From Alisma plantago-aquatica (taxonomy: Eukaryota > Streptophyta > Magnoliopsida > Alismatales > Alismataceae), in contig OY856409.1 of assembly GCA_963693085.1 (NCBI GenBank), positions 294,910,058-294,974,057 on the forward strand: 64,000 nt of DNA, read 5' to 3'. This document shows positions 54,533 to 64,000 of the stretch, one piece after another. The notes beneath the pieces are model-generated. The model made no database searches. It saw only the letters and a program-made list of their open reading frames with translations, and was not told where the DNA came from. How positions within the stretch are numbered: the first letter of the stretch is position 1; each line of letters starts with the position of its first letter. The position numbers and the translations under genes are program-made.

Positions 54533-56458
54533 TCAAGGCCGACTAGATAAAGGCCATTTTGCAACAAAAGAAATAAAAATATGGCCGACTAGATAATGGC
54601 CATAAACAAAGCAACTATATGCAAAACAAAAAAAAAGTAGAAATAATGCAAGAATAAAAGATAAGGGGTGGAATAGAATCATACCACCCACCTCCACCCC
54701 AGACTTAGATTTTTGCTCGTCTCGAGCAAAACCCAAACCCGAGATGGAGGGAAGAAATTTGTTGGGTTCACCAGGAGGTCCTGGTAGCTCAAAATATGTC
54801 CATCTGAAGGGAATGTCGATGAGGGCTGGGACCTTTATCTGAGGAGCCTCATAGTGTACCCTATGATAGGGTAATTGTAGAAGCTCAGTGGGGTGCTTGC
54901 ATTTTCTTTCACCTCGCATTCCCTCCAATAGGATCCAAAGATCTTCCATCAATAGAAGGGGAAGTGTTGAAGATGGATGTGGATTTGGGGAGGTTGGTGG
55001 GTACCTGACTAGTGACTCTAGTAGAGCAGGATGAAATGAGTTGGGTGGAGGATCTGGTTCAGGTTTTCCACCATCATGATGACATGTATATGGGAGAATT
55101 GATGTTGATGAAAAAGATTTCAAATTATTTACAAAATTGTTTTGCTTCTCCTCAAAAATAATGTCATCAACATTGGGTTTGGTAAGTTTCATTGTTGATA
55201 TAACATATGGCTCTAATTCTTTTATACAAGGGGTCCCCAAGGATTCAGGAGGGATGAGGACGACATCCTTACAAACAATAGAATGGGGTGTGTGAGCTTC
55301 TTCCAACGATGGTATCTCCCCTTCTAGATCAGCCATGTGTGGGATGCAAATTGGCTGTGACGGCTCGGGAAGAATCATAAAGGGGGTTAGATTCTCATTA
55401 TCCAAAATAGACTCAAAAGAAGGGTATTGGTCTATGGTATCATTCAGATTTATGTTGAGGATGGGAGGAGTTGTTGGATCTTTAGAATGACTCTCATGCT
55501 TTGACATTTCATATTCAAGTAATAGAGTCTCTAAAGGAAAGATAGGGATACCAACGTCCTCATCACACACAAAATATGTCTCCATGGTTTGTTCTATTTC
55601 TTCAGGATCTGACATATATGACAAAAAATAAGGATCATCATCGTCATTGTCAGGAAGAACCATCTTGGGTTGCTCAAGCTCTATAGGGGGAGTTTGTGAT
55701 TGATCCTCTAGAAAGGTAGTTAACATGGCTTGACTGGATTCAAGTTTTACTTGTGCTTCTGCTACCCTCTTTTCTAGGTCCTTAAGTCTCTCTTCCAGTT
55801 CAAGATCAATTTGCATTTCACCATAGGATTTATACACCCCAAAATTTTGGTCATCCTCGCCACACTCCCCATAGTGTCCTTGGCCATAGTACTCCTCATA
55901 TTGTTTTGGGTGGCATTGCTCCTCATAATAATCTCCAGAAGATGGTGGATTGTAATTTCCATTGCGTCCATCTTGGTAAGAAGATTCAATATTATAAGGT
56001 GTCACCAATTCATGAGGAAACATATTTGAACAATCTAAATTTTGGGTTTGGGCTTCTACTAAGATGGCCAATAAGGTTTGGCTAGTTAGGAGTTTTGATG
56101 CCATATTCTCTAGGGACTTAAGTTTCTCTTCTTGTTGAGGATTACATTGGGTTTCATAAACATGTTCATAACCCCCAAGGTTTTGTTGGTTACACACCAC
56201 AAAATTTTGTTGATCAAATCCCCCATTAGAATATGGATAGTAAGGTTCCCCATAATGGTTCTCAGAAAAATGTGGATTCACATTGTATCCACCAGGATGA
56301 ACGGGCTCACAATTAAAAGGGGTGCTATTATAATCATGGGGTAGAGTCGGACAGGCAAGAGATGCATGGTGGTAAAAACCACAATAATAACATTGTGGGG
56401 GATATTGGGATGTACACTCCATTTGAAAAGAAAGGTTCCTGAAAGATATGTCAATCAA
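54533..56458 (-). CDS. Gag-like zinc-knuckle protein of the gag-only element, intact copy
   Basis: A 641-residue frame, the longest single host-free frame on this strand. A canonical CX2CX4HX4C zinc knuckle sits at C23, C26, H31, C36 (CYYCGFYHHASLAC), followed by a Tyr/Asn/Gly-rich stretch (~45-100). Two Lys/Glu/Leu-rich segments look helical (about 110-140 and 217-255, e.g. LELEERLKDLEKRVAEAQVKLESSQAML). A long acidic and Pro-rich region follows. The last ~49 residues are very hydrophobic (LSFILALFLLFFCFAYSCFVYG), but this part lies beyond an internal PPT-like block, is not preserved in the sister copy and may not be real protein. The capsid core typical of Tat/Athila Gag is absent. It probably binds element RNA; no enzyme motif is seen. 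The start ATG lies about 305 bp after the primer site. Confidence 0.72.
   Translation of the reverse strand: MIDISFRNLSFQMECTSQYPPQCYYCGFYHHASLACPTLPHDYNSTPFNCEPVHPGGYNVNPHFSENHYGEPYYPYSNGGFDQQNFVVCNQQNLGGYEHVYETQCNPQQEEKLKSLENMASKLLTSQTLLAILVEAQTQNLDCSNMFPHELVTPYNIESSYQDGRNGNYNPPSSGDYYEEQCHPKQYEEYYGQGHYGECGEDDQNFGVYKSYGEMQIDLELEERLKDLEKRVAEAQVKLESSQAMLTTFLEDQSQTPPIELEQPKMVLPDNDDDDPYFLSYMSDPEEIEQTMETYFVCDEDVGIPIFPLETLLLEYEMSKHESHSKDPTTPPILNINLNDTIDQYPSFESILDNENLTPFMILPEPSQPICIPHMADLEGEIPSLEEAHTPHSIVCKDVVLIPPESLGTPCIKELEPYVISTMKLTKPNVDDIIFEEKQNNFVNNLKSFSSTSILPYTCHHDGGKPEPDPPPNSFHPALLESLVRYPPTSPNPHPSSTLPLLLMEDLWILLEGMRGERKCKHPTELLQLPYHRVHYEAPQIKVPALIDIPFRWTYFELPGPPGEPNKFLPSISGLGFARDEQKSKSGVEVGGMILFHPLSFILALFLLFFCFAYSCFVYGHYLVGHIFISFVAKWPLSSRP
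54693..54727 (-). repeat. Internal copy of the hairpin-PPT block, left unit
   Basis: The minus strand reads GCTCGAGACGAGC then 'aaaaatctaagtctggggtgg', matching the terminal block at 53658-53692. It falls inside the long open frame. Confidence 0.8.
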
Positions 56459-56765
56459 CGAATGAGAGAAGAAAGATTGCGAGATAAAAATTAGTCAAAA
56501 TTACAAACAAAACTAAAAATTATAAATCTAAGAAATTATGAAATAACAAAAATTACAAAAAAAAAGTAACTAGAAAGCAGTAATGCTGGAATGGAAACTC
56601 AACAGAAAGAGGAGATACACTTCCAGAATTGTGCTCGGAAGGCAAAAAGAAATTATAAAAATCTAAAAGAAATTATAAAAAAGACTAACGTTATGAAAGT
56701 TAGAGAATATGAACAAGGATTATACAAGATATACAGACAAACAGATCTGAAAAACAACTGTGCCG

Positions 56766-56783
56766 TCCCTGGTAACGGCGCCA
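56766..56783 (-). promoter_or_regulatory. Primer-binding site of the left unit (tRNA-Asp type)
   Basis: The minus strand reads TGGCGCCGTTACCAGGGA, next to the LTR end GCATCA with three intervening bases. Two changes from the perfect site in the right unit. Confidence 0.9.
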
Positions 56784-56786
56784 AAT

Positions 56787-58265
56787 TGATGCGCGTCGTT
56801 TAGCACACCAATCACTAGGAAAAATTATCCTAGAGTTTAACCTTCTAACCCGGTTGTCAACTTGTTGTGAACAACAAGTCAACTTAGTATAGATAGGTAT
56901 CGATCCAAGGGACGGCGGAAAAGAAAAGTTGAAATCCAAATCCGATTGCAAAAATAAGAAAATAAATTCCGATGAGAAGGTTGTTTAAAACTAAGAACAA
57001 AAAAATAAAAGTGCTGAAATAAAATTTAAATATCAAGAAAAAGAAATACCGAAGCTAAGGGATTTTACCACCCTAGTCGATGTGAAACGAGATCAAAGAA
57101 ATGATAAGAAAGATAAAAGAAGGCATGTGAAACATTTGTAAATGATTCACAAAAGATGAACTGCCCGTGAACCCATTGGTCCTGGCATTCACGGATCCTA
57201 GTTCAATCATCCTAATGGGGACTTTCTGAGGTCTCATCCCAATTCCTATGAAATCAATTTGGTTGTTCTAAATCTTGGGTTCCACAGTCGCATCCGCCAA
57301 GATTAACAAGCGATGAAAACGAGAGATCACTTCGTTAAAATCGTCGAGATCCAAATCAAAATCCATTTATCTAAAAAATCGTATAAATCTTCAATCTAGT
57401 CATCACATGGCTAAGGGGTTATTCCCCTTGCCTCGATAGAAGTCTACTCACACATGCTTGTGGGAAACATGGAGGCGGAGGGGAGAAGCGAAATAGCCAT
57501 AGTCTAGCCCAAAATTAGGAGTCAATCCTTTTGCTAGAGACAATAAAATTGCCAATCTCTTCAACCCTTGCTCTAATCCACGGAAGAGAAAGAAGAAGAA
57601 AGGAAGAACAACTAGATCTATTGCAAGAATATAAATTGCAAGAATTAAAGAACACTAAGAAGAAATTCTATTGCTTGAATGATAGGAGAACAAATGCTCA
57701 GAATTCCGGTACAAAAGATGATACTTGGGAGGAGGAAGTGCCCTTCCTTTTATAGGAGAAGGAGGGGTAGGCTATCTAAAAAAGAGGGGGAAAAAAGAGA
57801 GGGAGCCATCCTTTTGAATTTTCAGATCTAGTCAACAAACTCTTGATTGTCTTTCTTTAATGCAGATTCTCGCAGCAGCAATTTTGAGCGAATTTCCATT
57901 ATCCAGAGAATTTAAAGTTCGCCCGAAAATATGATTTTCCTGTAGGCCTTTGAATTCCCTTTCCAAATCATATTTGAACATTAAATTCCTCCTTAGGATG
58001 TGAGAGTTATGCTAATTTTGGTGCAAGGTATGCATTTAAGTCAGCATTGCGGGAAACTGAATTGCCTCCTACCTTCATCTCTTCTTTTCTCGATTTAATT
58101 ACTTAGATAATTCCTGAAAATTAATAAAAATATCATAAGAATTCAGGAAAAGTATATCAAGAAGATGAAAGTGCTACTTATTTTTGAATTAGCTAAAATT
58201 AACAAAAAAGTCCTAATTAATTATTCTAAATGAAGCAAAAATAAGAGATGAATATGCATTCATCA
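56787..58265 (-). mobile_element. Middle LTR of the gag-only array
   Basis: 1479 bp, TGATGCGCGTCG to GCATTCATCA on the plus strand. A primer site adjoins its left edge and a polypurine tract its right edge, so it serves as the 5' LTR of the left unit and the 3' LTR of the right unit. TATAAAAG at 57754-57747 (minus). Confidence 0.92.
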
Positions 58266-58300
58266 AAATACCCCAAACTTAAACTTTGCTCGTCCCGAGC
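58266..58300 (-). promoter_or_regulatory. Polypurine tract and hairpin, right unit
   Basis: Same arrangement as at 53658: hairpin GCTCGGGACGAGC (58300-58288) then TTTAAGTTTGGGGTATTT before the LTR. Confidence 0.85.
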
Positions 58301-59441
58301 AACACTAAATCAAGAAATACTTTCAAGACATACTCTCAACCTATCATCCTCACTCTCCTAACAATCACTGGATTCCTTCCACCAAAATATGGCCAAGCGA
58401 CCCTGACTTCCTGAATTTACAAAAAGTGACTTTTATATTTCCTACTTCACAAACTTGCATTTATTCAAGACCTGCAATAAAACAGATTTTCATTTCACCT
58501 TTGCATTTGGTACTCCAATTTTTTTTTAAGTTTTACACAATAACAGGGCTGATTTGGATGGTTGGGGTTTTTGTAGTTTTCCCCTGGGTAGGAAATTGGA
58601 GTGAAGGAGGTATGGAAGAAGGACAGTCTCTCCTCTATTCGACTTGAGACCTTTTTATTTAGTGGACATGCAGTTACATTGACATCATTTTTTTCTTCTT
58701 TGATTTTTGGTGATACACCCAATTGTGTGGGTATGAAAGAAGCGAAAGAGGGGGAAAGGGTGCCACCCCAAACTTAGCCTTTTGGGCATTAGTGGCTTTT
58801 TTTTTCTTTTTGACGAATGGAAAGATTTGGAAGTGGTAGAAGAAGAGTAGAAGAGGCTGTTCTTGTGCAACTTTTTTTTCCATCTTTTTTTTAGGAGTAC
58901 CATGCATTGGTTCAACTATTACCGAATCATGATAATAAAATTTATACAAGTTGTACATGATAAGAAAGCATCACTCTTGAATCCTATCAGTCCTCTATGG
59001 CTTGCCATCTTTTCCAAGGAGTGATTATTATTTGAGGTCCTAAGTGACAGGAGGATTTCTAGTCATGAAAGTTTCAAAATTTTAGTTGCAAGATAGTTAC
59101 ATCATTAAGGGGAGTATTTTGACAAATGATCATATCAAGGCCGACTAGATAAAGGCCATTTTGCAACAAATAAATAAAAATATGACCGACTAGATAATGG
59201 CCATAAACAAAGCAACTGTATGCAAAACCAAAAAAAAAGTAGAAATAATGCAAGAATAAAAAGATAAGGGGTGGAATAGAATCATACCACCCACCTCCAC
59301 CCCAAACTTACATTTTTGCTCGTCCCGAGCAAAACCCAAACCCGAGATGGAGGGAAGAAATTTGTTGGGTTCACCAGGAGGTCCTGGTAGCTCAAAATAT
59401 GTCCATATGAAGGGAATGTCGATGAGGGCTGGGACCTTTAT
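58301..59441 (-). other. 3' non-coding part of the right unit
   Basis: Collinear with 53693-54840. It contains the PPT-like word near 58770 and the internal hairpin-PPT block at about 59296-59330 (GCTCGGGACGAGC, TAAGTTTGGGGTGG). No gene. Confidence 0.7.
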
Positions 59442-61061
59442 CTAAGGAGCCTCATAGTGTACCCTATGATAGGGTAATTGTAGAAGCTCAGTGGGGTGCT
59501 CGTATATTCTTTCACCTCGCATTCCCTCCAATAGGATCCAAAGATCTTCCATCAATAGAAGGGGAAGTGTTGAAGATGGATGTAGATTTGGGGAGGTTGT
59601 TGGGTACCCGACTAGTGACTCTAGTAGAGCAGGATGAAATGAGTTGGGTGGAGGATCTGGTTCAGGTTTTCCACCATCATGATGACCTGTATATGGGAGA
59701 ATTGATGTTGATGAAAAAGATTTCAAATTATTTACAAAATTGTTTTGCTTCTCCTAAAAAATAATGTCATCAACATTGGGTTTGGTAAGTTTCATTGTTG
59801 ATATAACATATGGCTCTAATTCTTTTGTACAAGGAGTCCCCAAGGATTTAGGAGGGATGAGGATGACTTCCTTACAAACAATAGAATGGGGTGTGTGAGC
59901 TTCTTCCAACGGTGGTATCTCCCCTTCTAGATCAGGCATGTGTGGGATGGAAATTGGCTGTGACGGCTTGGGAAGAATCATAAAGGGGGTTAGATTCTCA
60001 TTATCCAAAATAGACTCAAAATAAGGGTATTGGTCTATGGTATCATTCAAATTTATGTTGAGGATGGGAGGAGTTGTTGGATCTTTAGAATGACTCTCAT
60101 GCTTTGACATTTCATATTCAAGTAATAGAGTCTCTAAAGGAAAGATATGGATACCAACGTCCTCATCACACACAAAATATGTCTCCATGGCTTGTTCTAT
60201 TTCTTCAGGATCTGACATATATGACACAAAATAAGGATCATCATCGTCATTGTCAGGAAGAACCATCTTGGGTTGCTCAAGCTCTATAGGGGGAGTTTGT
60301 GATTGATCCTCTAGAAAGGTAGCTAACATGGCTTGACTGGATTCAAGTTTTACTTGTGCTTCTGCTACCCTCTTTTCTAGGTCCTTAAGTCTCTCTTCCA
60401 GTTCAAGATCAATTTGCATTTCACCATAGGATTTATACACCCCAAAATTTTGGTCATCCTCGCCACACTCCCCATAGTGTCCTTGGACATAGTACTCCTC
60501 ATATTGTTTTGGGTGGCATTGCTCCTCATAATAATCTCCAGAAGATGGTGGATTGTAATTTCCATTGCGTCCATCTTGGTAGGAAGATTCAATATTATAA
60601 GGTGTCACCAATTCATGAGGAAACATATTTGAACAATCTATATTTTGGGTTTGGGCTTCTACTAAGGTGGCCAATAAGGTTTGGCTAGTTAGGAGTTTTG
60701 CTGCCATATTCTCTAGGGACTTAAGTTTCTCTTCTTGTTGAGGATTACATTGGGTTTCATAAACATGTTCATAACCCCCAAGGTTTTGTTGGTTACACAC
60801 CACAAAATTTTATTGATCATATCCCCCATTAGAATATGGATAGAAAGGTTCCCCATAATGGTTCTCAGAAAAATGTGGATTCACATTGTATCCACCAGGA
60901 TGAACGGGCTCGCAATTAAAATGGGTGCTATTATAATCATGGGGTAGAGTCGGACAGGCAAGAGATGCATGGTGGTAAAAACCAAAATAATAACATTGTG
61001 GGGGATATTGGGATGTACACTCCATTTGAAAAGAAAGGTTCCTAAAAGATATGTCAATCAA
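59442..61061 (-). pseudogene. Gag-like zinc-knuckle protein, broken sister copy
   Basis: Homologous to the 641-residue frame at 54533-56458 from its first codon. Three in-frame stops break it: a CAA-to-TAA after GGYDQ (60807-60809), a GAG-to-TAG after VDDIIF (just before 59754) and a CAG-to-TAG after HYEAP (59442). The second zinc-knuckle cysteine is also lost (CYYF instead of CYYC). A one-base difference shifts the hydrophobic tail, so that tail is not conserved. The central 349-codon piece differs from the intact copy at roughly 16-20 residues. Confidence 0.85.
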
Positions 61062-61368
61062 CGAATGAGAGAAGAAAGATTGCGAGATAAAAAATTAGTC
61101 AAAATTACAAAAAAAACTAAAAATTATAAATCTAAGAAATTATGAAATAACAAAAATTACAAAAAAAAAGTAACTAGAAAGCAGTACTGCTGGAATGGAA
61201 ACTCAGCAGAAAGAGGAGATACACTTCCGAAATTGTGCTTGGAAGGCAAAAAGAAATTATAAAAATCTAAAAGAAATTATAAAAAAGACTAACATTATGA
61301 AAGTTAGAGAATATGAACAAGGATTATACAAGATATATAGACAACTAGATCTGAAAAACAACTTGCCG

Positions 61369-61386
61369 TCCCCGGCAACGGCGCCA
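61369..61386 (-). promoter_or_regulatory. Primer-binding site of the right unit (tRNA-Asp type)
   Basis: The minus strand reads TGGCGCCGTTGCCGGGGA, the consensus Tat/Athila primer site. Confidence 0.95.
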
Positions 61387-61389
61387 AAT

Positions 61390-62868
61390 TGATGCGCGTC
61401 GTTTAGCACACGAATCACTAGGAAAAATTATCCTAGAGTTTAACCTTCTAACCCGGTTGTCAACTTGTTGTGAACAAGAAGTCAACTTAGTATAGATAGG
61501 TATCGATCCAAGGGACGACGGAAAAGAAAAGTTGAAATCCAAATACGATTGCAAAAATAAGAAAATAAATTCCGATGAGAAGGTTGTTTAAAACTAAGAA
61601 CAAAAAAATAAAAGTGCTGAAATAAAATTTAACTATAAAGAAAAAGAAATACCGAAGCTAAGGGATTTTACCACCCTAGTCGATGTGAAACAAGATCAAA
61701 GAAATGATAAGAAAGATAAAAGAAGGCATGTGAAACATTTGTAAATGATTCACAAAAGATGAACTCCCTGTGAACCCATTGGTCCTGGCGTTCACGGATC
61801 CTAGTTCAATCATCCTAATGGGGACTTTTCTGAGGTCTCATCGAAATTCCCATGAAATTAATTTGGTTGTTCTAAATCTTGGGTTCCACGGTCGCATCCG
61901 CCAAGATTAACAAGCGATGAAAACGAGAGATCACTTCGTTAAAATCGTCGAGATCCAAATCAAAATCCATTTATCTAAAAAATCGTATAAATCTTCAATC
62001 TAGTAATTACATGGCTAAGGGGTTATTCCCCTTGCCTCAATATAAGTCTACTCACACATGCTTGTGGGAAACATGGAGGCGGAGGGGAGAAGCGAAATAG
62101 CCATAGTCTAGCCCAAAATTAGGAGTCAATCCTTTTGCTAGAGACAATAAAATGGCCAATCTCTTCAACCCTTGCTCCAATCCACGGAAGAGAAAGAAGA
62201 AGAAAGGAAGAACAATTAGATATATTGAAAGAATATAAATTGCAAGAATTAAAGAACACTAAGAAGAAATTCTATTGCTTGAATGATAGGAAAACAAATG
62301 CTCAGAATTCCGGTACAAAAGATGATCCTTGGGAGGAGGAAGTGCCCTTCCTTTTATAGGAGAAGGAGGGGTAGGCTATCTAAAAAAGAGGGGGAAAAAA
62401 GAGAGGGAGCCATCCTTTTGAATTTTCATATCTAGTCAACAAACTGTTGATTGTCTTTCTTTAATTCAGATTCTCGCAGCAGCAATTTCGAGCGAATTTC
62501 CGTTGTCCAGAGAATTTAAAGTGCATCCGAAAATATGATTTTCCTGTATGCCTTTGAATTCCCTTTCCAAATCATATTTGAACATTGAATTCCGCCTTAG
62601 GATATGAGAGTTATGCTAATTTTGGTGTAAGGTATGCATTTAAGTCAGCATTGCGGGAAACTGAATTGCCTCCTACCTTCATCTCTTCTTTTCTCGATTT
62701 AATTACTTAGATAATTCCTAAAAATTAAGAAAAAATCATAATAATTCAGGAAAAGTATATCAAGAAGATGAAAGTGCTATTTCTTTTTGAATTAGCTAAA
62801 ATTAACAAAAAAGTCCTAATTAATTATTCTAAATGAAGCAAAAATAAGAGATGAATATGCATTCATCA
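61390..62868 (-). mobile_element. Right LTR of the gag-only array
   Basis: 1479 bp, TGATGCGCGTCG to GCATTCATCA on the plus strand, followed by the target duplication. It is the outer 5' LTR of the array. TATAAAAG at 62358-62351 (minus). Confidence 0.93.
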
Positions 62869-62873
62869 ACTAT
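62869..62873 (+). repeat. Target-site duplication, right (ACTAT)
   Basis: Pairs with 40926-40930. Confidence 0.92.
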
Positions 62874-64000
62874 GTCAACCATAGTTGTACATATTTGATT
62901 GAAAGGTTGATGTAACCTAATCAAGTTGAGTGGATGATAGAAAGGAATTCATACATGAGTATTAATTATGAAGAATATGTGATTAGGGTATGATCCTTAG
63001 TAAAGAGACCATGAAACCCTAATCGAGTGGGTTAATAAGCCATAATCCTAAAAGTTGGGCAATCCTTAGTGAAACCCTAGTTTAGAGTAATGATGTAACC
63101 CTAATTTAGGGTGATGATATAAGAAACCCTAATTATGGGTAATGGAAGATTAAACCCTAATTGGGATGAATAGTAAACCCTAATTATGGGTAATTGAATG
63201 GAAACCCTAATTAGGATGAATAGCAAACCCTAATTGTGGGTAATTGAATGGAAACCCTAATTAGGATGAATATCAAGCCCTAATTGTGGATAATTGAATT
63301 TAAACCCTAATTGAGAGTGATGTCATGTGAAACCCTAATTGAGGGTGATGCCATGTGAAACCCTATGCAATGGTATGATGAGGAGCCCTAATACAGGGTG
63401 AAGGTATGTGAAACTCAAATTTTGAGTTATAATAAGTGAAGCCCTAATCTTAGGCAATATGATGATAAACCATAACCCTAATAGAGAACCCTAATGATAA
63501 AATAGTGGGTATTACCTTATAAAGTTGAAACATCTCAAATGGTTGATCATAGGAAACTTTATAGTAAGCAATGCCTTAACCTGAAATGAGTCCATATCAT
63601 TGAAGATAGTTGGACCATTCTTGTGTGTGACCTATGCACTTTATGGTAAAAGTGATAGGTTAGTGGATGAAAGCATTAAGATGGGAAATACCTTATTCCA
63701 AGATAAGTTGAAAACTCAAGTAAGTTGGAAGTGATGAGGAAAGTGATACATCAAGATATGATTGATATCACTTTTAGCAACCCAAGGTTTATAAGCATTG
63801 ATGTACCTCAAATTCAATAAACTTGGATAGGAAACACATGAAGTATGTTATGTAAATTGTTACAATGAAATGTAATGAGTTTGATATACTTTGATAAGTA
63901 TAGGCTAATATACCTTGAGAATGGGGTTAAGCCAAACTAATGAGTATGATATAATCATACCATGATAAGGATGATAAATGAACTCACACCTTGTATTGAT
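62874..64000 (+). mobile_element. LTR of the chromovirus family, plus strand, second part
   Basis: Continues the LTR interrupted at 40930. The reverse complement of about 15750 down to 14600 is collinear, with shared 'taatcaagttgag.gg' and then the telobox array. It runs off the window before reaching the LTR end. No gene. Confidence 0.85.
63140..63330 (+). repeat. 50-bp tandem array with telobox cores, second copy
   Basis: Units starting 'taattRtggg' at 63181, 63231 and 63281 are exactly 50 bp apart. Each holds AAACCCTAATTaGGATGAATA and a second CCCTAATT. More AAACCCTAA words continue to about 63490. Confidence 0.85.

Larger units (their letters stand above)
40931..62868 (-). mobile_element. 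Composite three-LTR array of a gag-only Tat/Athila derivative
   Basis: Three LTRs of one ~1.48-kb family lie at 40931-53657 (interrupted by copia), 56787-58265 and 61390-62868, separated by two internal regions of about 3.1 kb. On the minus strand each internal region starts with a tRNA-Asp-type primer site and ends with a Tat/Athila polypurine tract, so both units are transcribed right to left. The outer ends carry the perfect duplication ACTAT, so the array occupies one insertion site. Each unit encodes one Gag-like zinc-knuckle protein, intact on the left and broken on the right, and no protease, RT or integrase. This matches the TR-GAG class of non-autonomous elements. Confidence 0.88.

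Noticed and set aside
54533..54680. C-terminal membrane anchor on the gag-only protein
   Set aside because: The hydrophobic tail is encoded after an internal PPT-like block and is out of frame in the sister copy, so it is not safe to call functional.
63040..63490. Interstitial telomere
   Set aside because: The AAACCCTAA words are embedded in 50-bp units of an LTR family, not in head-to-tail 7-bp telomere repeats.

Overview
The window looks like intergenic DNA from a flowering plant, made almost entirely of nested LTR retrotransposons. The evidence is plant lineages of Ty3/gypsy (a Tekay/Del-type chromovirus and Tat/Athila-type elements) and Ty1/copia (SIRE/Maximus type), tRNA-Met- and tRNA-Asp-type primer sites, plant telobox repeats (AAACCCTAA), AT-rich spacers and no convincing host exon. 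I cannot name the species. I found no rRNA, tRNA or CRISPR locus, and no intact host protein gene.

Layout. Positions 1-3276 are AT-rich, with an old diverged direct repeat and a GC-richer island that may be organelle-derived. Positions 3277-7552 hold two LTR-like fragments. Positions 7553-8913 and 30115-31055 appear to be the two halves of one Tat/Athila-type LTR (minus strand). They are split by a 21.2-kb insertion, 8914-30114, flanked by GAATG/GAGTG. That insertion is a tandem LTR-internal-LTR-internal-LTR array of a non-coding, Tekay-like (LARD-type) element. A broken Tekay-type chromovirus on the minus strand (9268-17910) is nested inside its left unit.

Positions 31056-36662 hold the tail of the Tat/Athila element, then poorly classified remnants, then a 193-bp LTR-like sequence. 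At 36663 a Tat/Athila-type element starts on the plus strand: LTR, tRNA-Asp-type PBS and a gag remnant. It is cut at 39124 by a plus-strand LTR of the same family as the chromovirus LTR. That LTR is interrupted at 40930 by a second LTR-internal-LTR-internal-LTR array (40931-62868, target duplication ACTAT). The second array is a Tat/Athila-derived non-autonomous element, transcribed on the minus strand, that encodes only a zinc-knuckle Gag-like protein. Its leftmost LTR is interrupted by a SIRE-type copia element (41236-52467, target duplication ACGAG). The chromovirus-type LTR resumes at 62874 and runs off the window.

How the parts work together. The right half is a four-level nest. Insertion order by nesting is Tat/Athila, then chromovirus-type LTR, then gag-only array, then SIRE copia. 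The two arrays lack reverse transcriptase and integrase and would depend on autonomous relatives. The chromovirus and the SIRE element show what such relatives look like, but both are now disabled by stops, deletions or a lost catalytic residue. The least expected observations are the two independent three-LTR arrays and families of short inverted repeats within LTRs. In the SIRE LTR and its pol-env spacer these recur every 63-66 bp.
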